Shown here piece after piece: positions 20,163 to 25,973 of a stretch of DNA of 25,973 nucleotides. The stretch lies in the IMG/VR virus record IMGVR_UViG_3300042553_001131, positions 1 through 25,973 of that record; one strand, written 5' to 3'. The notes below the pieces were generated by a model, which had not been told where the DNA came from, searched no databases, and saw only the letters and a list, made by a program, of their open reading frames with translations. This DNA is from a virus. The position numbers and the translations under genes were made by a program. The number at the start of each line of letters is the position of its first letter. Positions within the stretch are counted from its first letter, which is position 1.

Positions 20163-20582
20163 TTAGCTCGTACTCGTACGTGTTCCGATTCCGCGAAACC
20201 GGGAAAGGGTCCGGATCGCGTGCTCCTCGACCTCCGGGACCCCGCGAGTCTCGGATCGGAGCACGACCCTATCGTACCCGGTCGGAGAAAGGGTCGCGTT
20301 GTCGAGAAGGTTCGCGAGCGACTCGGACGCGGAGAGAGCCGCGGTCGCTCCCGCGGACGTCGGATGGTACTGCTCGAACTCGACGACGAACCGCTCGCGG
20401 CTCTGCTTGTTCGTCGCGAACACCGGCTCTATCTGGTGGTCCGCGACCCGGTATACGCAGAGCGGAAGAGCCGCGTCCTCGGGAGCCGCGTTCAGGTATA
20501 CGCGAGCTCCGAGCGTCGAATACCACGACGTCACCGCGGTATCGACGATGGCGGAGTTCAGGGCTCGAAGGAAATCGTTCAT
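20163..20582 (-). CDS. tail completion/terminator-like protein
   Basis: This 139-residue protein starts in a TGATG overlap with the HK97-gp10-like gene. It has the DUF3168-like plan: helix MNDFLRALNSAIVDTAVTSW, strand GARVYLNAAPEDAALPLCVY, RVADHQIEPVFATNKQSRER, FVVEFEQYHPTSAGATAALS, then helix ASESLANLLDNATL and the strand DRVVLRSETRG. This matches tail-terminator proteins that cap the tail tube at the head-tail joint. Its place between the gp10-like and tube genes is the standard one. Confidence 0.75.
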   Translation of the reverse strand: MNDFLRALNSAIVDTAVTSWYSTLGARVYLNAAPEDAALPLCVYRVADHQIEPVFATNKQSRERFVVEFEQYHPTSAGATAALSASESLANLLDNATLSPTGYDRVVLRSETRGVPEVEEHAIRTLSRFRGIGTRTSTS

Positions 20583-21076
20583 CAGGTTCCTCTCGCCTTT
20601 CCGAGCCTCCGGGAGATCGAGTTGTAGATGTAGTCCGCGAAGACTCGTGGAGCGATCCTCTGGACATCGACGACCGCCGGAGCGATGTACGGACGCTTGT
20701 CGATACGGGTCGACCCGCCTCGTCCCGTAGTCCCTCCGTATTCGAGGATCCGGGCGTACGGGACTCGACCGCTTCCGATCGCCCATCCGATGACCCGAGC
20801 CATCCCGAACCTCTTCGGCTTGGCTTGCCAAGCGTTCCAGAGGCGACCGGTCTGGGTAGCCGGAGGTTCCCCGGGCTTCGAGCTTCTCGCCGGTTGACCC
20901 ACGTACCAGTTCCCGCTTCCGGGCTTCCCGAGGTTGTCGCGGATTCCCTTCTGGATCCGGAGGATCAGATCCTCGGAAGCGTCCGAGCATCCCTCGACGA
21001 TCGCGTCAACGATCTCCTGTCTCGGGAAGCTGTATCTCGCTCCTCCGTTCGGTCCGTTGGTCGCTCCCGTACTCAT
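20582..21076 (-). CDS. HK97 gp10-like head-tail joining protein
   Basis: This 164-residue protein is ATGA-coupled to the upstream head-closure-like gene. It has an N-terminal helix (SFPRQEIVDAIVEGCSDASE), LILRIQKGIRDNLGKPGSGN, a TQTGRLWNAWQAKPKRFG strand region, and the characteristic VPYARILEYGGTTGRGGSTR, then KRPYIAPAVVDVQ. 'YA..lEyGg......RP...PA' is the signature of the HK97 gp10/tail-component family, which helps join tail to head. The C-terminus is helical (RVFADYIYNSISRRLGKARG). Confidence 0.82.
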   Translation of the reverse strand: MSTGATNGPNGGARYSFPRQEIVDAIVEGCSDASEDLILRIQKGIRDNLGKPGSGNWYVGQPARSSKPGEPPATQTGRLWNAWQAKPKRFGMARVIGWAIGSGRVPYARILEYGGTTGRGGSTRIDKRPYIAPAVVDVQRIAPRVFADYIYNSISRRLGKARGT

Positions 21077-21450
21077 GTTCTCGGGAGGTCCTCTTCGAGC
21101 GAGGCGATTAGGTGGCGGAGCGGATCTCCGGCAGCTCGATCGTCGGGGATCCGAACCGCGTCGACGCGATAGGTTCGGGTCGCTCCGGAGACCGATACCT
21201 GTACGAGGTCGCCTTCGCGTAGGTCCGTCGACTCCGCGAGACAGTAGAGCGTCGCCGCGTACCTCGTGTTCATCCGACCGTAGCGGTCCGCGACTCCGCC
21301 CGCTCCCTGCTGGAGATACCCGGCGATGGTCGCGGTGGCGGTCGGAGCCGTCGTCGAGGCGACGACCGCTCCCGCTGTATCCCTCCCGGACGTCGGGCGT
21401 ATCCGAGTCAGGCTCCGCCCGTAGGAGTCGATGAGCGAGGGGATGCTCAT
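21073..21450 (-). CDS. head closure (head-tail stopper)-like protein
   Basis: This 125-residue protein starts at ATG 21450, overlapping the connector stop. It reads MSIPSLIDSYGRSLTRIRPT, then TTAPTATATIAGYLQQGAGG, DRYGRMNTRYAATLYCLAES and TDLREGDLVQVSVSGATRTY, then RVDAVRIPD. A beta barrel with 'G....Y....v..GD.v....RTYRV..v' is typical of stopper proteins (SPP1 gp16 / lambda FII-like) that follow the connector and plug the DNA exit. It sits between connector and gp10-like genes, as in other siphoviruses. Confidence 0.72.
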   Translation of the reverse strand: MSIPSLIDSYGRSLTRIRPTSGRDTAGAVVASTTAPTATATIAGYLQQGAGGVADRYGRMNTRYAATLYCLAESTDLREGDLVQVSVSGATRTYRVDAVRIPDDRAAGDPLRHLIASLEEDLPRT

Positions 21451-22304
21451 CGGATACGGGTCCTCGATCCGAGCCGCGTACGGATCGAGCTCTCGATCCG
21501 TCCGAGATCCGCGTTCGTGTAGGAGTAGTCCCCGAGCGATTCGCTCGCGACTCCCGCGTCCCGTTTCCGATCGCGATACAGACCCGCGGCAGCTTCGAGC
21601 GCGACCTGCTCGATGTCGTACGGGATCGGATCGTACCCGCCCGTGTAGTGGAGGAGTACGCTCCGCGGTTTCGCCTCGAACTCCGGTAGCCAATGGTCAC
21701 TAGGCCACGAGTCCGAAATCAGGTGGATGATCCCCGCGTCGTAGTCCACCCGCGTATCGAGCGTCAGGTCCCACGCTCCCGTAAGGAAGGCGGTACTCCC
21801 GAGGACGTTGTATCCGCCCGCGGGATGCAGGAGCTGTACCGGTCCGTCGAAAAGGTTCGTGGCGTCGAACCCGGTGGTTCCGTCGATTGCGGTAGCCATC
21901 GCCGCGAGAGTCTTGTGGGAACCGAAAGAGAGCGAGGTCTGGTGCTTCTGTCCGTTCGAAGCGACCCGCAGGAGATGTACCTCGGTCGGAAGGACGTTGA
22001 CCGTAAGAGCGATGCTCGTATCGCCCGACGCGGGACGTACCTCAATTGCGGTATTCGCTCCGACCGCGACGTATTCGAGGCGCGTAATCGGAGGGTTCCG
22101 AACCGAGATGCTCTTCGTACGTCCCGCGACGTCGCGCCACTCGTAGTATTCGCGGCTCTTCAGTTTCCTTCCGACGATCGCCTCGACCATCGCGCTCGCG
22201 CGGTCAATCGAGGCTTCTAGGATCGTCTCGTCGACGCTGACGGAAAGTCCGAGGTAGGTCTGGAGCTTCGCGAGAGTCGTGAGAGAGTTCGGGTCGACCG
22301 CCAT
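21447..22304 (-). CDS. head-tail connector (gp6-like) with central insertion
   Basis: The protein has 285 residues, about twice the usual connector size. The N-terminus LAKLQTYLGLSVSVDETILE, then ASIDRASAMVEAIVGRKLKS and YYEWRDVAGRTKSISVRNPP, and the C-terminus PRSVLLHYTGGYDPIPYDIE, EQVALEAAAGLYRDRKRDAG, VASESLGDYSY, match the gp6-like head-tail connector family. Between them (about 85-205) is an insertion with TALTVNVLPTEVHLLRVAS-like strands and GTTGFDATNLFDGPVQLLHP, perhaps an extra beta domain. It docks on the portal. GAGGTGACCT precedes the ATG. Confidence 0.82.
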   Translation of the reverse strand: MAVDPNSLTTLAKLQTYLGLSVSVDETILEASIDRASAMVEAIVGRKLKSREYYEWRDVAGRTKSISVRNPPITRLEYVAVGANTAIEVRPASGDTSIALTVNVLPTEVHLLRVASNGQKHQTSLSFGSHKTLAAMATAIDGTTGFDATNLFDGPVQLLHPAGGYNVLGSTAFLTGAWDLTLDTRVDYDAGIIHLISDSWPSDHWLPEFEAKPRSVLLHYTGGYDPIPYDIEQVALEAAAGLYRDRKRDAGVASESLGDYSYTNADLGRIESSIRTRLGSRTRIR

Positions 22305-22307
22305 AGG

Positions 22308-23408
22308 TCACCTCGCCCAATCGGGCTTTCCGTTCGAGACGTACTCGGAATGATACTGGTGCCGCGCGGCGAGCCTCGCGTCCGGCCACGAGACGACGAC
22401 CTGCATATGTCCGATCCGGACTCGATTCGCCTGCCAGACCTTCCGTCCCGCCGCGGCGAACTGCTTCCAGAAATGGATGTCGTCGTCGACCCGTCCGTCG
22501 CGCCAGCTCCCGTCGGGAGCGGGTCGACCGCAGAACCAAGGTTTCGGGAGATCGCGGATCGCGGACGTACGGATGAGGGTCATTCCGAAGTGCGCGGTGG
22601 CTACTTGAAGAGCCTCGCTCTCGATCTCCTCCACCGTCAGGTTCGTTCGCGGCTCTCCCTTATCGTCGTTGCAGGTGATGAGTACGGTCTGCCGTTCTCG
22701 ACCTACCTGCATCGCCGCGACCGCGTCGAGGTTCTTCCGAACCGCGAGACGGTACAGGGAGACGACGTCGTCTCGGTTGAATATCGAGTCGTAATCGACG
22801 GTCAGGATCCATTCGCAGGAGGGCTTCGCGATCGCGTCCTCCATCAGGCGTTCGAGGCATTGGCCCCAGAACGCTCCGGTGTGCTTCGTAAGGTTGATTC
22901 GGAGCGGGAGGAGAGCTCCGAAAGAGCAGAACATGTTCTCCGTCCAAGCGAGACGAGGCATCGAGATAAGAGCTTCGACGTTCGGAAGAGCCTCGATCGG
23001 CTCGACCTTCAGTCCTCGAACCCCGAGGTGAAGCTCGTCCGGTCCGCTCGTCCAGTTCGCGACCTCTTCGAGACCCGCCGCGCGAGCGAGCTCCGTAAGC
23101 TTCCCTCGGTTCCATATCGAGGCATGCTCTCCCGAGGCTCCGAGGAGTCGCCTCTCGACGTCGGGAGCGGTCCCGTTCCGGTAGGCATCCACGATCCTGT
23201 CGAAGTCCGGGACCGAGATCCGGAGCTCCCCGTTCGTACGGAGCTTCGACGCCCAGAGCCTGACCGCGTCGACCGCGGTCCCGCCCGGATATCGGATGAC
23301 TTCGTCCCGAGCCTCGATCGAGTCGAGCGACCGATCCGCGAGCTTCGCGAGCTCGTCCTGTCCTGCCAGCTTGCTTGACTTCCCGTCCGCCGAAATCTCG
23401 AAAGGCAT
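22308..23408 (-). CDS. partial methyltransferase-like domain fused to GT-A glycosyltransferase
   Basis: This 366-residue protein starts at ATG 23408, with GGAGGAAACAGGG upstream (a TTG at 23429 also opens the frame). Residues about 20-120 resemble the second half of a class I methyltransferase: LADRSLDSIEARDEVIRYPG, WASKLRTNGELRISVPDFDR, then HASIWNRGKLTELARAAGLE. The AdoMet-binding GxGxG part is missing. Residues about 145-345 look like a GT-A glycosyltransferase: RLMEDAIAKPSCEWILTVDY with D205-Y-D207, NRDDVVSLYRLAVRKNLDAV, AHFGMTLIRTSAIRDLPKPW, DDDIHFWKQFAAAGRKVW and H334 in RIGHMQ. It lies in the head cluster, so it may glycosylate virion proteins. That target is inferred. Confidence 0.75.
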   Translation of the reverse strand: MPFEISADGKSSKLAGQDELAKLADRSLDSIEARDEVIRYPGGTAVDAVRLWASKLRTNGELRISVPDFDRIVDAYRNGTAPDVERRLLGASGEHASIWNRGKLTELARAAGLEEVANWTSGPDELHLGVRGLKVEPIEALPNVEALISMPRLAWTENMFCSFGALLPLRINLTKHTGAFWGQCLERLMEDAIAKPSCEWILTVDYDSIFNRDDVVSLYRLAVRKNLDAVAAMQVGRERQTVLITCNDDKGEPRTNLTVEEIESEALQVATAHFGMTLIRTSAIRDLPKPWFCGRPAPDGSWRDGRVDDDIHFWKQFAAAGRKVWQANRVRIGHMQVVVSWPDARLAARHQYHSEYVSNGKPDWAR

Positions 23409-23425
23409 CCCTGTTTCCTCCACGC

Positions 23426-23461
23426 GCAACAGGCGAGCGTCCCGAGACGCTCGCCCGTTGC
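23426..23461 (-). terminator. strong stem-loop between the small head gene and the glycosyltransferase gene
   Basis: On the minus strand GCAACGGGCGAGCGTC and GACGCTCGCCTGTTGC pair over 16 positions (one G-U), with loop TCGG. The G-U is an A-C mismatch on the plus strand, which points to an RNA role in minus-strand transcription. No T-run follows; the ribosome binding site begins 4 bases later. It probably reduces transcription of the glycosyltransferase gene relative to capsid genes. Confidence 0.6.
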
Positions 23462-23484
23462 GGTGCGTTCGTGGAGAGATGCTA

Positions 23485-23931
23485 TCAGGTCGCGAGGAAG
23501 TACCGCGAGCCCGCAGCCGCAGCCGAGATCGGAGCCTCTCCGGGGTTGTCGAGGACGCAGACCGCGGAGGTCGTGTTCGCCGACGTACCGCCGATGATCG
23601 CGAGGCGGAGATACCGCTTCTTGGCGCGGAGGTCGAGACCGAGGACCGCGTAGGAGTTGGTCACCGCCGTCGAGGTGTTCACCGTACCGGGGAGTCCCGA
23701 GGTAATCGGGAAGCCCGCGATCGCGGAGAAGCCCGTCGAGTCGGTGATATCGGAGTGTTGGATCGAGAGCGACGTCGGAACCGAGGTAGCAGTCGCGCAG
23801 AAGAGCGAGATGTGGAAGGTCGCGCAGTCGTAGCCGCGAGCGTCGACGACGTTTCCGACCGCGCCGGTTCCGCCGACGATGCTCTGGGATCCGATCGCGA
23901 CGATGGACTTGACGTTCTGGGAGGGAATCAT
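23485..23931 (-). CDS. small beta-rich capsid-region protein
   Basis: This 148-residue protein directly follows the major capsid gene. It reads MIPSQNVKSIVAIGSQSIVG, VVDARGYDCATFHISLFCAT, TSLSIQHSDITDSTGFSAIA, then LGLDLRAKKRYLRLAIIGGT. The pattern 'id..gyd...f.i.l........ls.qhsd..d.tgf..i........l.l...kRYlRl......' is common in phage proteins following the capsid gene. A decoration or head-stabilising role is likely but not proved. The ribosome binding site is weak. Confidence 0.72.
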   Translation of the reverse strand: MIPSQNVKSIVAIGSQSIVGGTGAVGNVVDARGYDCATFHISLFCATATSVPTSLSIQHSDITDSTGFSAIAGFPITSGLPGTVNTSTAVTNSYAVLGLDLRAKKRYLRLAIIGGTSANTTSAVCVLDNPGEAPISAAAAGSRYFLAT

Positions 23932-23953
23932 TTCAGGAGAGCCTTTCGTTCAA

Positions 23954-23985
23954 GTCCGGACCGGGAGCCATCTCCCGGTCCGGAC
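23954..23985 (-). terminator. stem-loop after the major capsid gene
   Basis: A perfect 14-bp stem (GTCCGGACCGGGAG / CTCCCGGTCCGGAC, loop ATGG on the minus strand) lies between the capsid stop (24008) and the next start (23931). No T-run follows (TTGAACGAAAGG). It probably stabilises the capsid mRNA end or reduces downstream transcription. Confidence 0.6.
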
Positions 23986-24007
23986 GAGGAAGAGGGGTGC
24001 TTGGAAA

Positions 24008-25387
24008 TCAGAGGTACAGGCCGACGATCGGACCCGAGTCCGTGGTGTCCCCGACGTTCGCGACCTTGATGTCGAACCGCTCGATACCGCGGATCGCGAC
24101 CTCGTCCTGCTCGAAGGCGTTGAGCGCCGAATCCGAGAAGGCGATCGAGGTCTGCTTGCGGTCGCCGAAGTACGCAGCCATCGAGAGGTCGCCGAACAGG
24201 AGCGGGATCGAGGCAGCCGCGTACGCCTTCGGCATGACCTGAACGAACTCCACCGGATACCCGTAGAAGACCGGGTTCGTACCGCCTTCGCGGATCTCGC
24301 GAGCGGTGACGCCGCCCGCCGCGTACGCGAGACGCTCCATCACCTCGTGATAGAAGGTCTTGTGGCAGTACCACTTCGCCGAAGGCGAATCCGCGTACTG
24401 CGGAAGACGAGCGGGGAGAGCGAGGATGTCCGAGGTGACGATCCCGCTCGCGCCCGTCCACGCGGTGGCGGACGAGTCGAAGAGACCTTTGATGTTCCCG
24501 ACCGTACCGTCGACCGCGAGGAGAGACTCCGCGACACCGACGATCCCCGAGTAGGTCTGCGTGCCGTCCCCGAGGAACCCGCACTGGTCTTCCTTCAGGG
24601 CGAAGGCGTACGCGATCTCGCGACCGATGTCGTCTCCGAGATTGACGAAGGCGTCCTCGTTCAGTTCGTTCGAGGCGGTCGTGAGCACCATAAACTTCTG
24701 AGCGACGAGGTTGACTTGGTCGAAGGTCTGCTGCGACTCCGTACCCGCGGCAGCTTCGCCCACCGCGTACGCGGTCAGGGTCGCCTTCCGTCGCGGGAGA
24801 CTCTTCTTGTCGCTGCCCATCGGGACGTTCTTCGCGTTCCGACGGAAGACACCGTACTGCTCGCGGAGCGAAATCAGAGCCGTCTCGAACTCCTCGGGGA
24901 CGAGGAACCCGCCCGCGGAGTTGACGTTCTCCTGATGTCCCTTGACGGAGATCCCGTTCGAGGCGCACCAGTCGATGCTCTTCTGGTGGTTCCGAGCCGC
25001 GGCGACGAAGCGACCGAAGCGGTACGCGAGCTCATCGTTCTTGAAATACTTGGAGCGACCGTCGACGCGGAGCGGGCTCGAAACCGAGACGCGCGGGGTC
25101 GCGACCGCCTTGATCTCCGACGCGATCGCCTCGCGTACCGCGAGACGGAGGCTCTTCTCGGGAGCGGGCTCTTCCGCGGGCTTCGGAGCTGCGGTATCCG
25201 TCTCCATCGCCGGAGCGAGCTTGACTTCGTAGGAGAGCTGCTCGGGAGCGAGGACCGAGCCGGACTCGTCGGTGACCACGACGCCTTCGAGGTACAGGGC
25301 CTTCGCCTTGACGAAACCGGACGCGCCGGTCTGGTTGGCGATGTTCTGGAGGTTCTTCTGAACCTCCGCGAAAGTCTTGAACTGCAT
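24008..25387 (-). CDS. HK97-fold major capsid protein
   Basis: This 459-residue protein has an N-terminal 100-residue part with helical, charged stretches (FAEVQKNLQNIANQTG; EKSLRLAVREAIASEIKAVA), as in HK97-type proteins that carry a scaffolding delta domain. The core begins at about 150 with HQENVNSAGGFLVPEEFETA and LISLREQYGVFRRNAKNVPM, followed by QVNLVAQKFMVLTTASNELN (E-loop and spine region), EDQCGFLGDGTQTYSGIVGV, LPQYADSPSAKWYCHKTFYH, NPVFYGYPVEFVQVMPKAYA and LFGDLSMAAYFGDRKQTSIA. These are the hallmarks of the family. The protein forms the icosahedral shell after protease maturation. A -10-like element lies 95 bases upstream. Confidence 0.95.
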   Translation of the reverse strand: MQFKTFAEVQKNLQNIANQTGASGFVKAKALYLEGVVVTDESGSVLAPEQLSYEVKLAPAMETDTAAPKPAEEPAPEKSLRLAVREAIASEIKAVATPRVSVSSPLRVDGRSKYFKNDELAYRFGRFVAAARNHQKSIDWCASNGISVKGHQENVNSAGGFLVPEEFETALISLREQYGVFRRNAKNVPMGSDKKSLPRRKATLTAYAVGEAAAGTESQQTFDQVNLVAQKFMVLTTASNELNEDAFVNLGDDIGREIAYAFALKEDQCGFLGDGTQTYSGIVGVAESLLAVDGTVGNIKGLFDSSATAWTGASGIVTSDILALPARLPQYADSPSAKWYCHKTFYHEVMERLAYAAGGVTAREIREGGTNPVFYGYPVEFVQVMPKAYAAASIPLLFGDLSMAAYFGDRKQTSIAFSDSALNAFEQDEVAIRGIERFDIKVANVGDTTDSGPIVGLYL

Positions 25388-25481
25388 TGGATTGGTTTCC
25401 GAAAGGTTCTAGGGGAGGAAGCTACGCGCGCCCCTACACCGTTTCGGCGAAACCGCCACACGTCCGAGCCGGGCTTCCCTG

Positions 25482-25487
25482 ACTATA
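25482..25487 (-). promoter_or_regulatory. possible -10 element before the capsid gene
   Basis: Minus-strand GGTATAGTC at the protease stop equals the -10 region of early promoter modules 1 and 2. A matching -35 is not seen at 17 bases (GAAGGC). The 94-base leader to the capsid ATG is otherwise gene-free and may carry a separate capsid promoter. Confidence 0.35.
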
Positions 25488-25973
25488 CCACGAGCTTTCC
25501 GCTCGCCTTCGCGATTTCCTCGCGGGCGATACGAGAGACCTCGTTCGTCCCGATACGAGGGACCACTATCGAGATCGTCCGGCGCTCGACAGCGGGCGAG
25601 CTTGGCACGACGACGGATCCGAACTTCTCCGCGGCGGACCTGCTGACGAAACCCTTCCGAACCGCCGTGATAAGAGCGTCCTGATTCGCCGGTATCGACA
25701 CCACCGATACTTCGAGGAGCTTCCATTTCGAGAAGACGCGACGTACTCCGGGTCCGTACCTTTCGACGTCTCCCTTGCTCGCGATCCGCGGGCTTCCGTC
25801 CATCGGCATGAATCCGATGGACACCGCCTTCAGGACGTTCGCCGCGACGAGACCTCGAACGTAATCCGGGAACCAATCTCCCTCGTACTCGTCCGGACGG
25901 GGAGCGAATACAAACTCCGCCTCGATCGCGGACTCTCCGCGACGGAGGGAGATCGCTCGTCCGATCGGCTGCG
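25483..25973 (-). CDS. HK97-family prohead protease (cut by window edge)
   Basis: The minus frame is open from the right edge to a TAG at 25483-25485, giving about 162 residues of the C-terminal part. It reads QPIGRAISLRRGESAIEAEF, VFAPRPDEYEGDWFPDYVRG, then LVAANVLKAVSIGFMPMDGS, and later the diagnostic FSKWKLLEVSVVSIPANQDA. The 'kwELlEvSlVsiPaN..A' motif after 'l.avSiGF.p' identifies the HK97-type (U35) prohead protease, which cleaves the capsid N-terminus and itself during maturation. It lies just before the capsid gene as expected. The N-terminus and start lie outside the window; GTG 25824 is internal to the protein. Confidence 0.9.
   Translation of the reverse strand, partial: QPIGRAISLRRGESAIEAEFVFAPRPDEYEGDWFPDYVRGLVAANVLKAVSIGFMPMDGSPRIASKGDVERYGPGVRRVFSKWKLLEVSVVSIPANQDALITAVRKGFVSRSAAEKFGSVVVPSSPAVERRTISIVVPRIGTNEVSRIAREEIAKASGKLVV

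Noticed and set aside
25505-25510. A -35 box for the TATAGT before the capsid gene
   Set aside because: GAAGGC at the right spacing does not match TTGACA or the TGGCAG of the other promoters.
23879-25684. Plus-strand ORF of 601 codons
   Set aside because: Lies opposite the major capsid gene. It arises from the third-position bias of that gene, and its sequence is repetitive Arg/Val/Glu/Asp.
1-25973. CRISPR arrays, tRNA genes, insertion sequences, attachment sites
   Set aside because: No regularly spaced direct repeats, no cloverleaf found by eye, no transposase-like frame and no integrase or att-like duplication were seen. A tRNA scan was not possible.

Overview
This window is part of a tailed-phage (siphovirus-type) genome, free phage or prophage, from a bacterium. 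The DNA is G+C-rich (roughly 60%, by eye). Every convincing gene lies on the minus strand, so transcription runs from the right edge to the left. Genes are packed with ATGA, GTGA or TGATG start/stop overlaps and AGGAG-type ribosome binding sites, and hallmark phage families are present. The sequence does not name the host. Terminase, portal, integrase and endolysin genes and tRNAs were not seen, and genes are cut at both edges.

Region A, 25973 to 12376, is head and tail morphogenesis. It holds an HK97-type prohead protease (cut by the right edge), the HK97-fold major capsid protein, a small beta-rich protein, a protein combining half a methyltransferase with a GT-A glycosyltransferase, a gp6-like connector, a head-closure-like protein, an HK97-gp10-like protein, a tail terminator-like protein, two tandem tail-tube-like paralogues, a frameshifted tail assembly chaperone, a short tape measure protein and seven further virion-type proteins. 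It ends at a strong hairpin terminator at 12309-12345.

Region B, 12375 to about 11986, is the only long non-coding stretch. It holds the terminator, a plus-strand translation-start look-alike, a hairpin with a T7 run, and the first of three near-identical promoter modules.

Region C, 11985 to 3266, is the early, replication and recombination block. It has small unknown proteins behind the three promoter modules, an ERF-family annealing protein ending in an SSB-type acidic tail, a winged-helix/excisionase-like protein, a Gp157-family protein, a replication initiator with iteron-like repeats inside it, a loader-like partner, a Cro/Xre-type helix-turn-helix protein, a PD-(D/E)XK nuclease and a RusA-type resolvase.

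Region D, 3242 to 1, is a lysis and adsorption module. It has a beta-sandwich protein, a membrane/coiled-coil protein, a holin-like protein, an overlapping membrane/lipoprotein pair, a repeat-rich tail fibre and a LamG-like protein cut by the left edge. Placing the fibre genes after the replication genes, far from the tail operon, is unusual.

The most notable points are the annealase with an SSB tail, the methyltransferase/glycosyltransferase protein inside the head cluster, a repeated promoter plus 5'-hairpin module, a candidate origin inside the initiator gene, the frameshifted chaperone, and a marked shortage of GGCC.
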